Shown: positions 25,061 to 33,511 of the stretch, piece after piece
How positions within the stretch are numbered: position 1 is the stretch's first letter
Layout: every line of letters begins with the position of its first letter
Assembly: GCF_008693385.1 (NCBI RefSeq)
Contig: NZ_CP044067.1
Location: 2,027,501 to 2,091,500 of the forward strand
Source: Cupriavidus pauculus
GTDB taxonomy: Bacteria; Pseudomonadota; Gammaproteobacteria; Burkholderiales; Burkholderiaceae
DNA length: 64,000 bases
Direction: 5' to 3'
Position numbers and translations under genes: made by a program
Notes under the pieces: generated by a model
Databases searched by the model: none
What the model saw: the letters and a program-made list of their open reading frames with translations, nothing else
Told to the model about the DNA's origin: nothing

Positions 25061-26284
25061 ATGAAGGTCACGACCCACCGTCCGATGAATGTGATGGCCG
25101 TCGCCAGCGCGGCGGCTCTGCTCATGCTGGCTGGCTGCTCCTCGAGCGGCAATGGCAGCGGTGCGAATCCGGGTAATCCGAACCAGCCCTCGACGCCTTC
25201 CAATCCCACGCCCCCCGCGCAGACGCCGCAGACCACGCCTGTCGGCCAGGTCGGCAACGGTGTGGGCAATACCGTGGTGGCCACGGGCAATGCCGTGAGC
25301 GAGATCGGCAAGCAGTTGCAGGATGCGAACCTCCCGCTGCTGCCCGATGCCACGCAGGACGCGACCGGTGGCGTGTTGATCAAGGCAGGCGAGACGGTGG
25401 CCACGCTGGGCGGTGGCGTGCGCGATGGACTCGGCAAGATCGGTGCGGTGGATAACCCCGTGGGCGTGACCGTCGGCAATACGGGCAACGTGGTCGTGAA
25501 GGCTGGCGAGACGGTATCGAGCGTCGGCGATGTCGTGAAGTCGCTCGGCAGCGATCAGCTCGCTCCGCTCGCGCCGGTGGTGAATCCCGTGGGCGGCGTC
25601 GTGCAGAAGGTCGGCGACGTGGTCCAGACCGCTGGCGGCAAGCTCGGCGACGCGCTGAGCAACGGCCCCGTGGCACAGGTCACGACGCAGGTGAGCAAGG
25701 CGATCGTGCCGCTGACCACGCAGGTCACGAACGGGACGCAGACGGTGGGGGCGGCCACGGGACTCGGCGCGCCGGTGAACACGTTGCTTGCCACGCTCGG
25801 CGGCACCGTTGCGAGCGGCGGCAGCATGCTGACGAATACGCATGCGCCCGTCGTATCGCCGCTCGGCGGTGTGGTGACCGAACTGGGCAAGACCGTGGCG
25901 GTGGCCGGTGTGGTCCTGCACGGCAATGGCAGCGTCGGCGGCAATCCGCTTGGCGGCCTGTTCAATAACCTGCCGCTTTCCGGTTTGACGGGTGGCCTCG
26001 GCGGCCTCGGTGGTTCGGGCAGCGGGAGCGCCAGCCCGCTCGCGCCGGTCACGGGTCTGCTGGGCGGATTGACGGGCGGTCTCGGGAACGTGACGGGCGG
26101 TGCGACGGGTGGAAGCGGGAGCGCCAGCCCGCTTGCGCCGGTCACCGGTCTGCTCGCGCCCGTGACGGGCCTGGTTGGAGGCCTGACGGGCGGGCTCAAG
26201 GGTGCCGCGGGCAGTGCGACGGGTACGGGCACGAGCGGACAGACGGCACTCGGGTTGCCGAATCTGCTCGGCCTTGCGCGCTGA
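25061..26284 (+). CDS. Glycine-rich repeat lipoprotein (short paralogue)
   Basis: A 407-residue predicted lipoprotein with the lipobox MLAGC and C26, then a Pro/Asn/Thr-rich linker. The middle part, with VGNGVGNTVVATGNAV, GPVAQVTTQVSKAIVPLT and VGAATGLGAPVNTLL, matches the divergent neighbour along its length. The C-terminal part has SPLAPVTGLLGGLTGGL units like the neighbour's repeat but fewer and less regular. The start is supported by AAGGAG. Both serine after the lipid cysteine and the absence of Asp at +2 point to the outer membrane. It converges on no gene; the tad locus follows on the same strand after 408 bases. Confidence 0.78.
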   Translation: MKVTTHRPMNVMAVASAAALLMLAGCSSSGNGSGANPGNPNQPSTPSNPTPPAQTPQTTPVGQVGNGVGNTVVATGNAVSEIGKQLQDANLPLLPDATQDATGGVLIKAGETVATLGGGVRDGLGKIGAVDNPVGVTVGNTGNVVVKAGETVSSVGDVVKSLGSDQLAPLAPVVNPVGGVVQKVGDVVQTAGGKLGDALSNGPVAQVTTQVSKAIVPLTTQVTNGTQTVGAATGLGAPVNTLLATLGGTVASGGSMLTNTHAPVVSPLGGVVTELGKTVAVAGVVLHGNGSVGGNPLGGLFNNLPLSGLTGGLGGLGGSGSGSASPLAPVTGLLGGLTGGLGNVTGGATGGSGSASPLAPVTGLLAPVTGLVGGLTGGLKGAAGSATGTGTSGQTALGLPNLLGLAR

Positions 26285-26692
26285 GTGGCATTTCGCTCAT
26301 CAGGATTTTCCCTTAACGACTACTTTACGGTGCGCTGTCGTCCTTACCCCGCGCGGCGCATCCTTTTATTCGCAGCATGCAGCGTTCCGGCTCTTAAAGT
26401 CCGGACGCTGCACTTTCTCCATGTCTCAACCCCGTTCTTTAACAAAATGAGTATTCAGCGAGGGCTTACTCTCGCCCGTACTCCGTGCTTCAAACGCTTG
26501 TCTGTGCGTATGCTCACACTCGCATAGCTCGAATGGGGGGTATGTCTACGACAATGCATGTTTTATAAATTCTCCACCAGCGAGAAAAACGTCAAAAGTA
26601 ACTAACCAATTAGAGTTAGTACGGGACTTACGGGGTAAATAACAGCAGCGCTGGGGTCGCGAGTTGTGTTTTTTCACGTCGGGAGTGAAATC
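26285..26692 (+). promoter_or_regulatory. Promoter and long leader region of the tad locus
   Basis: This 408-base spacer has no gene that I can support and becomes AT-rich towards flp. It holds an imperfect hairpin GCAGCGTTCCGG / CCGGACGCTGC (26379-26411), GCGAG / CTCGC around 26458-26475, and ACTAAC / GTTAGT (26601-26620). A TTTTATAAAT stretch near 26561 could be a -10 element. No convincing sigma-54 box was found although the locus ends with a sigma-54 activator gene. Confidence 0.5.
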
Positions 26693-26899
26693 ATGAAAAA
26701 AGTGCTGGCGCGCTTTCAACGACAACAACGCGGTGCTACCGCGATCGAATACGCCCTCATCGTGGGTCTCGTGGCGCTGGGCATCGCCGTCGGCGCGAAG
26801 CAATTGGGCACCGATATCAGTTCGGGCTTCACCACGCTGGGCACCACCGTCAAGAATATGATGACTGGTACGTCGACCGGTTCTGGTTCTGGCAGTTGA
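26693..26899 (+). CDS. flp: Flp/Fap-type pilin (class IVb prepilin)
   Basis: A 68-residue Flp prepilin. A short basic leader ends at G14, and the mature start is ATAIEYALIVGLVALGIAV with the glutamate at +5, the processing signature of type IVb prepilins. The C-terminus is short and Gly/Ser-rich as usual. It is the structural subunit of the tad pilus and the first gene of the locus. GGGAG lies 8 bases before the ATG at 26693; a longer frame from 26666 would put nine extra residues in front of the leader and is unlikely. The prepilin peptidase needed for maturation is not in the window. Confidence 0.95.
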   Translation: MKKVLARFQRQQRGATAIEYALIVGLVALGIAVGAKQLGTDISSGFTTLGTTVKNMMTGTSTGSGSGS

Positions 26900-26972
26900 C
26901 CACACGGGCCCCTCGCGTGAACGCATGAGCGTCACGCACACCTTGTCGCGCTTCTGATCTTCCGACAGACGT

Positions 26973-26991
26973 TCGCACGTTTCGCGTGCGA
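26973..26991 (+). repeat. Hairpin between flp and tadE
   Basis: TCGCACG-TTTCG-CGTGCGA forms a perfect 7-bp stem in the 219-base spacer after flp. Such intercistronic hairpins often let the pilin mRNA accumulate above that of the assembly genes; that role is inferred. Confidence 0.5.
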
Positions 26992-27118
26992 GTGCGGGGG
27001 GGCGTGCGTCCTGCGTGTGCGTTACGTCCATGCCTTCACGTCGATCCGCAAGAACGTTTTCTCATTCAGGGTCCGCGCCACCGGTTTGGCGCGCGGCGGT
27101 CTTACGACCGGGTGAAGC

Positions 27119-27595
27119 ATGTCACGAGTTGGAAACCGGAACCGGGGAAACCGGAGCCGGCGCCGCACCGCGGGGGTTGCGGCGCTGGAGTTCGCCATCG
27201 TGCTGCCGATGCTGATATCGGTAGTGCTGGGCATTGTCTATTACGGCGTTGTATTTGCTCTGCAGCAGGCGCTGACGCTCGCTGCGGCGGAAGGCGCGCG
27301 CGCTGCGCTGCGCTACCCGCTGGCATCGAACGGCGGCAACGCGGGGTCGACGGTGGGGCCACGCGTGCTCGCCGCCGCGCAGACTGCACAGGCAACGCTG
27401 CCGGTTTCCATTCGTTCGCTCGTCAATAGCGCAGATATCGCGCAGGCCATTGCATGTACAGCGCCTGCCGGAGCCGTCTGCGTGCGCGTGACCCTGAACC
27501 TGCCTACTAGGACGTTGTTGCCGACGCTGCCGCTGGTCCCAGTACCGGCGACGCTCACTGGCAGCGCGACCGTGCAGCTTTCGCCGGATACATGA
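27119..27595 (+). CDS. tadE: TadE-family pseudopilin
   Basis: A 158-residue TadE-like protein. A basic start (residues 1-17) leads into GVAALEFAIVLPMLISVVLG, which holds the TadE prepilin-like motif with glutamate five residues into the hydrophobic segment. The remaining part is periplasmic and has a cysteine pair (AIACTAPAGAVCVRV). TadE is processed by the same peptidase as Flp in studied systems and is needed for pilus assembly. It is the second gene of the tad locus, separated from flp by a hairpin-bearing spacer. Confidence 0.9.
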   Translation: MSRVGNRNRGNRSRRRTAGVAALEFAIVLPMLISVVLGIVYYGVVFALQQALTLAAAEGARAALRYPLASNGGNAGSTVGPRVLAAAQTAQATLPVSIRSLVNSADIAQAIACTAPAGAVCVRVTLNLPTRTLLPTLPLVPVPATLTGSATVQLSPDT

Positions 27596-27626
27596 CAACA
27601 ACGCCGGGTCTCAAAAGGGTCGATGC

Positions 27627-28574
27627 ATGAGCAGCAATACCATCCGAATCATCGCGGTCTGCCTGCTCGTGCTGGCGGGCCTGTTGGCGCTGCTGGCGTG
27701 GCAGGTGGGCCGCCAGAGCACGCCCGTGGCGCCGCAGACGGGGACCGTGGCCATGCATCCCGTGGTGGTCACTACGCGCGCGGTCGAGGCCGGCAAGCCG
27801 ATTACCGCCGATGCCGTGCGGATCGAACAGTTGCCGATCGATCCCGGCGGCGCCTATCGCGACACCACGCGCGTCGTGGGACAGGTGCCGCTCGTGGCGC
27901 TGGGCGCGAATGCGCCCGTGCTCGAAAGTCAGCTGCTGGCCGGTCTCGCGCGCCAGGTGCCGGAGGGCGAGCGCGCGGTGGCCGTGGCGGTCGATGAGGT
28001 GATCGGCGTGGGCCATCAGGTCCAGCCCGGCGACTACGTCGATGTGTTCGTGGTGATGCGCCGCGACTCTCAGGAGATCGCGGAAAGCCAGGCGCGCATG
28101 CTGCTGTCCCGGCTGCGCGTGCTGGCCTACGGTCACGGTGCGGTCAACGAAGCGCCGCCACACGAGGCGGAGCAGATGATGACGCGCCGCGACGGCGCGA
28201 AGACGGCGGTACTGTCCGTGCCCCTCGCCGCGGTGAGCCAGCTCGCGCTGGCGCAGCAGGCGGGGCGTCTGATGCTGGCCCTGCGCAATCCGAAAGATCC
28301 GGAGATGCCGAGCGACGGGATGTTCCCCGAGCCCGCGGGGGTGCTGAAGGCGCGCGCCGGCGTGCCCGCGGAAGCGACGCATGCCCCCGCCGATCGCGCG
28401 ATTGCGGGGGTGGCGCTGGCCGGCATGATCGGCAGCCCGCCGGCCGCGGTCCGCCCCGTGCCACCCGCTGCGCAACCGGTGCCGGTTGCCGCCCCGGTGC
28501 GCCGCGAGGCCGCAACGACGACCCGGACTTCCGGCGTGGAAGTCATCCGCGCCGGCAAGCGGGATATCGAATAA
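27627..28574 (+). CDS. cpaB: Flp pilus assembly protein CpaB/RcpC
   Basis: A 315-residue CpaB. One N-terminal membrane segment (IRIIAVCLLVLAGLLALLAW) anchors it, followed by the SAF domain (VVVTTRAVEAGKPITADAVR) and the RcpC-type domain (about 110-230, with VDEVIGVGHQVQPGDYVDVFV). The C-terminal 60 residues are Pro/Ala-rich. In Tad systems it works with the secretin in the periplasm. It begins 31 bases after tadE. Confidence 0.9.
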   Translation: MSSNTIRIIAVCLLVLAGLLALLAWQVGRQSTPVAPQTGTVAMHPVVVTTRAVEAGKPITADAVRIEQLPIDPGGAYRDTTRVVGQVPLVALGANAPVLESQLLAGLARQVPEGERAVAVAVDEVIGVGHQVQPGDYVDVFVVMRRDSQEIAESQARMLLSRLRVLAYGHGAVNEAPPHEAEQMMTRRDGAKTAVLSVPLAAVSQLALAQQAGRLMLALRNPKDPEMPSDGMFPEPAGVLKARAGVPAEATHAPADRAIAGVALAGMIGSPPAAVRPVPPAAQPVPVAAPVRREAATTTRTSGVEVIRAGKRDIE

Positions 28575-28589
28575 CACGAGTCGCACGGT

Positions 28590-30011
28590 ATGCCTACTCA
28601 TCCTTTCGTTGCCTTGCGATCCGGTGCTTCGACGCTCGTTGCCGCATCGCTGGCGCTATCGCTGTGGTTGTCGCTGTCGTTCCCGTTGTCGCTCGCGCTC
28701 GCGGCATCCGCTCGCGCGCAGGAAGCCGCTACCGGCACGCGCTCGATGCGCATGCTCGCCGGGGCGCAACAGGAAATTCGTCCCGGCCCCGCGCTCGAAC
28801 GCGTGGCCGTGAGCAATCCGGCCGTGGCCGATGCCCTGCTGCTCAAGCACCGCAGCGGTCCGCCCTCCGTGCTCGTCGTCGCCAAGTCGCCCGGTATCAC
28901 CGACCTGATGATCTGGGCCGGCGGCACACCGATCAGTTATTCGGTACAGGTGGATGCGGTAGCGCCCGACCGGGGTGGCGCCGATGTGAGCATCTCCACC
29001 GCTGGCGCCACCATCAGCGGGCAGTCTCCCGACGCGGCCGCGGCGGCGCGCGCGCAGCGCGCGGCACGCATGGCCACGTCGAATGGCAAGGCGGCGGACG
29101 GCAAGGCCGATGCGAAGGGCGGACTCATCGTCGATCGCTCGACGGTACCGGTCTCCGGCACGGTGCAGGTCGACGTGAAGGTCGTGGAGATCAGCAAGAC
29201 CATCATCAAGGAAGTGGGCCTGAACTTCTTCAAGCAGAACGGCGGCTTTGCATTCGGCTCGTTCAGTCCGACCAGCATCACCAAGATCACGCCGAGCGGG
29301 CAGGGTACGGATATCGAGGGCACGGTGCCGATTGCCAGCGCGTTCAACCTGATTGCGGCCTCGGCGTCGCGCGGCCTCTTTGCCAACCTGAGCATTCTCG
29401 AGGCCAACGGGCTCGTGCGCGTGCTGGCGGAGCCGACGCTGGTCACGCTGTCCGGACAGAGCGCGAGCTTTCTCGCGGGTGGCGAGATTCCGATTCCGGT
29501 GCCGCAGGCGCTCGGGACCACGACGATCCAGTTCAAGCCGTTCGGTATCGGGCTGACGGTGTCGCCGACGGTGATCTCGAACCAGCGCATCGCGCTGAAG
29601 GTGGCGCCCGAAGCGAGCGACCTCGATCCGTCGCGCGGCATCCAGATCAACGGCGCCTCGGTGCCGGCGATCGTCACCCGGCGCGCGGACACGATGATCG
29701 AGCTCGGCGATGGCGAGAGTTTCGTGATCGGCGGGCTCGTGAGCCGCAACACCGTGAGCAATGTGAGCAAGGTGCCGTTCCTCGGCGACCTGCCCGTGAT
29801 CGGCGCATTCTTCAAGAACCTGAACTTCCATCAGGAGGATCGCGAACTGGTCATCATCGTGACGCCGCACCTCGTGAAGCCGATGGCCAGGGATGCGCCC
29901 GCGGTGGCAGCCGTCGGCAACGATGGCACCACGAAGGCGAACCCGAACGTGTGGGGGCGCTTCATGGCCGGGGAATACGTCGATCCGACGTTGCCCGGCT
30001 TCTCGCGATAA
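28590..30011 (+). CDS. cpaC: Tad secretin CpaC/RcpA
   Basis: A 473-residue secretin. After a signal peptide (to about residue 45) come a pilus-assembly N-terminal domain (RSMRMLAGAQQEIRPG through VSNPAVADALLL) and a BON-like region, then the secretin core from about residue 200 with VDVKVVEISKTIIKEVGLNF, VRVLAEPTLVTLSGQSASFLAGGEIP and VPFLGDLPVIGAFFKN. It forms the outer-membrane pore for the Flp pilus. It is flanked by cpaB and cpaE with spacings of 15 and 13 bases, so a single transcript is likely. Confidence 0.94.
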   Translation: MPTHPFVALRSGASTLVAASLALSLWLSLSFPLSLALAASARAQEAATGTRSMRMLAGAQQEIRPGPALERVAVSNPAVADALLLKHRSGPPSVLVVAKSPGITDLMIWAGGTPISYSVQVDAVAPDRGGADVSISTAGATISGQSPDAAAAARAQRAARMATSNGKAADGKADAKGGLIVDRSTVPVSGTVQVDVKVVEISKTIIKEVGLNFFKQNGGFAFGSFSPTSITKITPSGQGTDIEGTVPIASAFNLIAASASRGLFANLSILEANGLVRVLAEPTLVTLSGQSASFLAGGEIPIPVPQALGTTTIQFKPFGIGLTVSPTVISNQRIALKVAPEASDLDPSRGIQINGASVPAIVTRRADTMIELGDGESFVIGGLVSRNTVSNVSKVPFLGDLPVIGAFFKNLNFHQEDRELVIIVTPHLVKPMARDAPAVAAVGNDGTTKANPNVWGRFMAGEYVDPTLPGFSR

Positions 30012-30024
30012 GGATCGGGCACCG

Positions 30025-31263
30025 ATGATGCAGCGAGACGTGGAGATCGATTACTTCCTGATGAACACGCGGCGCGACGATGTGCGCCAGTGGCTCGGGG
30101 GCGCGCTGACGGGACTGGGCGCGCTCGTGGCCGAAGACGGTTCGCACGAGTCGTTCGTGGAACAGGTGAGCGCGATTCGCCCGGGCCTCGTATTCCTCGA
30201 CTTCTCGGGGGCGCATGCGCAGGTGTCGGGACGGCTGGCCGAGCATGTGGTGCGCCTGTTCCCCACGCTGCCGCTCGTTGCCGTGGGACACGCGACCGAA
30301 CCGGAAGCCATGCTCGTGGCGCTGCGCGCGGGCGTGCGCGACTTTATCGACCTGCGCGGGAATCCGGCCGATGCCACGGCCGTGGTCAAGCGCCTGATGT
30401 TGCCGCGCTCGCAGGTGAAGGCCGCGGAGCCGACGCGGCGGGGCGGCATCGTGGCCGTGCTCGGCGCAAGGGCCGGCGTCGGCGCGACGACGCTGGCCGT
30501 GAACCTGGCCGCCACAGCACGCCGCGGCGCGTCGTCGGAAGTCCTGCTGCTGGACCTCGGCCTGCCCGTGCGCGATGCGGCGCTGTACTGCAACGTCACG
30601 CCCGAGTTTCATTTCGTCGAGGCGGTGCGCAACCTGCGGCGATTCGATCAGGTGTTCGTGCAGACCGCGCTCGCGCATCAGGCCAACGGCGTCTCGCTGC
30701 TGCCGCTGCCGGCCACGCTGGGCGAGCTGCGCGATATCTCGTACTCGGAAGCGCTCGCCCTGCTCGAACGGCTGCGCGCCTTTTTCGATCTGCAGGTGAT
30801 CGATCTCGGCGGCTTTACGAATATCGACTTCATGGCGCAGATCGTCAATGCGGCGGATCACGTGATGATCGTCGTGGAGCAGAGCCTCGGCGCGATCGTG
30901 TCCGCCGCGGAGCTGCTGCAGGAACTGAAGAAGCGCGAGATCGAGCGCGACGACCTGCGGCTCGTGGTCTCGCGTTTCGACGCGCGTCTGGGCGTGGATG
31001 CGGCGCAGATTGCCGATCGCGTGGGGGTGCACGCCGTGGACACGCTGCCCGAGCGGCGCGAAGCGCTGCTGCTGGCGACCAACCGCGGCGTGGTGCTCGC
31101 GGACGACTTGCCCGCCGACCCGTATGTACGCGCCGTGGAGGCGCTCGCGGTACGGCTGGGCTATCAGGCGGGGCATGCGGCCGATCGCGGACTGCTGGCC
31201 CGGATGAAGGAGAAACTGCCCGATGGTTGGCGCGCGCCGCGCGGCAAGCGGGCTGGGAACTGA
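30025..31263 (+). CDS. cpaE: CpaE/TadZ, atypical MinD-like ATPase of the Tad system
   Basis: A 412-residue protein in two parts: a receiver-like N-terminal domain (to about 125) and a ParA/MinD-like domain. The Walker A loop is deviant: LGARAGVGATTLAVNLAA, with alanine where MinD has the signature lysine, as is common in TadZ. TadZ localises the pilus machine at the pole in studied bacteria. The ATG at 30025 follows AAGGA; the frame is open further upstream but overlaps the secretin. The stop is one base before the cpaF start. Confidence 0.92.
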   Translation: MMQRDVEIDYFLMNTRRDDVRQWLGGALTGLGALVAEDGSHESFVEQVSAIRPGLVFLDFSGAHAQVSGRLAEHVVRLFPTLPLVAVGHATEPEAMLVALRAGVRDFIDLRGNPADATAVVKRLMLPRSQVKAAEPTRRGGIVAVLGARAGVGATTLAVNLAATARRGASSEVLLLDLGLPVRDAALYCNVTPEFHFVEAVRNLRRFDQVFVQTALAHQANGVSLLPLPATLGELRDISYSEALALLERLRAFFDLQVIDLGGFTNIDFMAQIVNAADHVMIVVEQSLGAIVSAAELLQELKKREIERDDLRLVVSRFDARLGVDAAQIADRVGVHAVDTLPERREALLLATNRGVVLADDLPADPYVRAVEALAVRLGYQAGHAADRGLLARMKEKLPDGWRAPRGKRAGN

Positions 31264-31264
31264 C

Positions 31265-32581
31265 ATGACGCAAGCGATCGAATTCTCGGACAACGCCGCT
31301 GCCCCGTTTCCTGCTTCGCAGGAATTCCATACGATCAAGGAGGCCGCGCACGAGCATCTGCTGACGCGCATCGAGGAACTCGGTGCGGAGTTCGGCCGGT
31401 GGTCGCGCGTGGCGATCCAGCGCTTTGTCGACCTGGAACTGGAGAGCTTCACGCGGCTGCGCCGCATTCCGATCAACGAAGTGGAACTGCGCCAGATTTC
31501 CGAAGCGCTGACCAAGGAGCTGGCCGGCTTCGGGCCGATCGAGGATCTGCTCAACGACCCCGCCGTGGAGGACATCCTCGTCAACGGCGCGATGGACGTG
31601 TATGTGTCGCGCCATGGGGTGCTGGAACGCATTCCCGTGCGCTTTGCCGATGGCGGGCATCTGCTGCGCATCGTGCGCCGGATTCTCGCGCCGATCGGCC
31701 GCCGGCTCGACGAGTCGAATCCGATGGTCGATGCGCGTCTGCCCGACGGGGGCCGCATCAACGTCATCATTCCGCCGCTCGCGCTCGAAGGGCCCGTGGT
31801 GTCCATCCGGAAGTTCCGCAAGGACCCGCTGACGCCGGCCGACCTGCAATCGCTCGGCACGATGAACCCCGAGATCTGCGAACTGCTGGAAGCCGCGGTC
31901 AAGGCGCGCTGCAATATTCTCGTCAGCGGCGGCACGAGTTCGGGCAAGACGTCGCTGCTCAACGCGCTGGCGACGTTCGTGCCCGTGACCGAACGCGTGA
32001 TCACGATCGAGGACACCGCGGAACTGGCGCTCAATCACCCGCACGTGGTCCGGCTGGAGAGCCGGCCCGGCGGGTTCGAGGGCACGGGCGTGGTGACCAT
32101 TCGCGATCTGCTGCGCAACAGCCTGCGAATGCGGCCGGACCGCATCATCGTCGGGGAAGTGCGCGGCGGCGAGGTGCTGGAGATGCTGCAGGCGATGAGC
32201 ACGGGCCACGATGGCTCGATGGGGACGATCCACGCGAGCAGCCCGCGCGAGTGCCTGTACCGTCTGGAGATGCTGGCGGGCTTCGCTGGGTTTCAGGGTA
32301 GCGAGATCAGCCTGCGGCGGCAGATTGCCAACGCCATCGACTTCATCGTGCAGATCGGCCGGCTGTCCAACGGCAAGCGCCGCATCCTGTCGATTACCGA
32401 AGTCACCGGGCTTGGCGACAACATCATCTCCACGCAGGAGCTGTGGCGCCACGAGCCTGTGCAGGGACCGGACGGCAGCGAGACCGACCGCTGGCTCTCG
32501 CTCGGCCTGATGCCTCATTCGCCGAAGCTGGCGCGCATGCGTCCGGCCGGCTTCATGCTCGACGACCGCTTCGATGTCTAG
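31265..32581 (+). CDS. cpaF: CpaF/TadA, secretion ATPase of the Tad pilus
   Basis: A 438-residue type II/IV secretion ATPase. It shows Walker A ([15 protein letters not shown]), the aspartate box around [11 protein letters not shown], Walker B with [11 protein letters not shown] and the His box [10 protein letters not shown]. It powers pilus assembly and, in some Tad systems, retraction. The ATG at 31265 follows the cpaE stop by a single base; eight bases of its end overlap tadB. All catalytic motifs are intact. Confidence 0.95.
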   Translation: MTQAIEFSDNAAAPFPASQEFHTIKEAAHEHLLTRIEELGAEFGRWSRVAIQRFVDLELESFTRLRRIPINEVELRQISEALTKELAGFGPIEDLLNDPAVEDILVNGAMDVYVSRHGVLERIPVRFADGGHLLRIVRRILAPIGRRLDESNPMVDARLPDGGRINVIIPPLALEGPVVSIRKFRKDPLTPADLQSLGTMNPEICELLEAAVKARCNILVSGGTSSGKTSLLNALATFVPVTERVITIEDTAELALNHPHVVRLESRPGGFEGTGVVTIRDLLRNSLRMRPDRIIVGEVRGGEVLEMLQAMSTGHDGSMGTIHASSPRECLYRLEMLAGFAGFQGSEISLRRQIANAIDFIVQIGRLSNGKRRILSITEVTGLGDNIISTQELWRHEPVQGPDGSETDRWLSLGLMPHSPKLARMRPAGFMLDDRFDV

Positions 32582-33500
32582 CGCCAGCCTCCTGCTCGCG
32601 GCCATCGCGCTGGTGATTCTCGGCGCGGGCCTGCTCATGCTCGCGACGGCACGCGCACGCGCGCAGGCCGAGGGGGCGCGCGCGCATTTGCAGGCGCAGA
32701 CCGAGCAGGTGCGCGCGCGTTACGCCACGCCGGTGGAGCCGGGTCCGCAGGCCAGCGCGCGCGATCTCAAGCGGCGCTGGACCGAGCTGCTGCGGCGCGC
32801 CGATCTTGCCGATACGCGGCGCACATATCTGCGCTTCGGCGTGCCCGCGGGCGTCACGATCCTCGTCGGCGCGATGCTGGGCGGCACGATCGGCGCGGTG
32901 GCGATGCTCGTCGTATCGGGCGCGCTGATCGCGTTTTTCGTATCGCTGCGCATTCGGCGCATCAAGCACCGCATGCTGCGCCAGTTGCCGGGCTTTCTCG
33001 ATGGCGTGGTGCGGCTGATGGCGATTGGCAGCAGCGTGCCCGCCGCATTCCAGAACACGGTGGTCAACACGGAAGCGCCACTGCGCCAGTGCCTCGTGCA
33101 GGCGATTCATCTGCAACGCGCGGGCAAGGAGCTCGACCAGGCGGTGCTGCAGGTGGGGCGCGTGTATCGCCTCGACGAACTCGTGATGGTGGCGGCCGTG
33201 CTGCGGCTGGCCACGCGTTATGGCGGGCGCGCGGACGTGGTGATGGAGCGCACGGCGACCTTCATGCGCGATCACGAGGAAGCGCAGCGCGAACTGCTGG
33301 CGCTGTCGGCGGAGACGCGGATGTCGGCATGGGTGCTCGGGCTGCTCCCGCTCGTGATGGCCGGCGCCCTGTTCGTGATCAATGCGGGCTACATCCTGTC
33401 GATGTGGCAGGACCCCGCGGGCCGCGCCATGCTGATTGCCGCGGGGGGCCTCGAGATCGCGGGCGTCGCGCTGCTGTATCGGCTGGCCCGATCGATTTAG
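32574..33500 (+). CDS. tadB: TadB inner-membrane platform protein
   Basis: A 308-residue T2SSF/GspF-type platform protein. One helix at the N-terminus (LLLAAIALVILGAGLLMLA), a pair around residues 85-125, the GspF core with RQLPGFLDGVVRLM and RVYRLDELVMVAAVLRLATRYGG, and two helices at the C-terminus. Its ATG at 32574 is inside the last codons of cpaF. With TadC it forms the inner-membrane platform through which the ATPase acts. Confidence 0.93.
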   Translation: MSSASLLLAAIALVILGAGLLMLATARARAQAEGARAHLQAQTEQVRARYATPVEPGPQASARDLKRRWTELLRRADLADTRRTYLRFGVPAGVTILVGAMLGGTIGAVAMLVVSGALIAFFVSLRIRRIKHRMLRQLPGFLDGVVRLMAIGSSVPAAFQNTVVNTEAPLRQCLVQAIHLQRAGKELDQAVLQVGRVYRLDELVMVAAVLRLATRYGGRADVVMERTATFMRDHEEAQRELLALSAETRMSAWVLGLLPLVMAGALFVINAGYILSMWQDPAGRAMLIAAGGLEIAGVALLYRLARSI

Positions 33501-33511
33501 GGAGCGCGACC

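Noticed and set aside
17404..26284. A TpsA exoprotein or contact-dependent toxin and immunity genes
   Set aside because: All frames were inspected; no large protein with a TPS domain, filamentous haemagglutinin repeats or a toxin tail is present.
26285..26527. Small plus-strand frame of 80 residues after the second lipoprotein
   Set aside because: It starts without a ribosome site, has no recognisable pattern and lies over a region rich in inverted repeats; it is more likely regulatory DNA.
26440..26640. Sigma-54 promoter before flp
   Set aside because: GG-N10-GC pairs exist (for example within GAGGGCTTACTCTCGCCC) but lack the TGGCAC / TTGC context, so none is convincing.
29962..32034. Long minus-strand frames over cpaE/cpaF (690 residues) and over sbcC at 39949-42273 (774 residues)
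   Set aside because: Both are opposite to genes with full catalytic motifs and show no domain pattern; such mirror frames are usual at this GC content.
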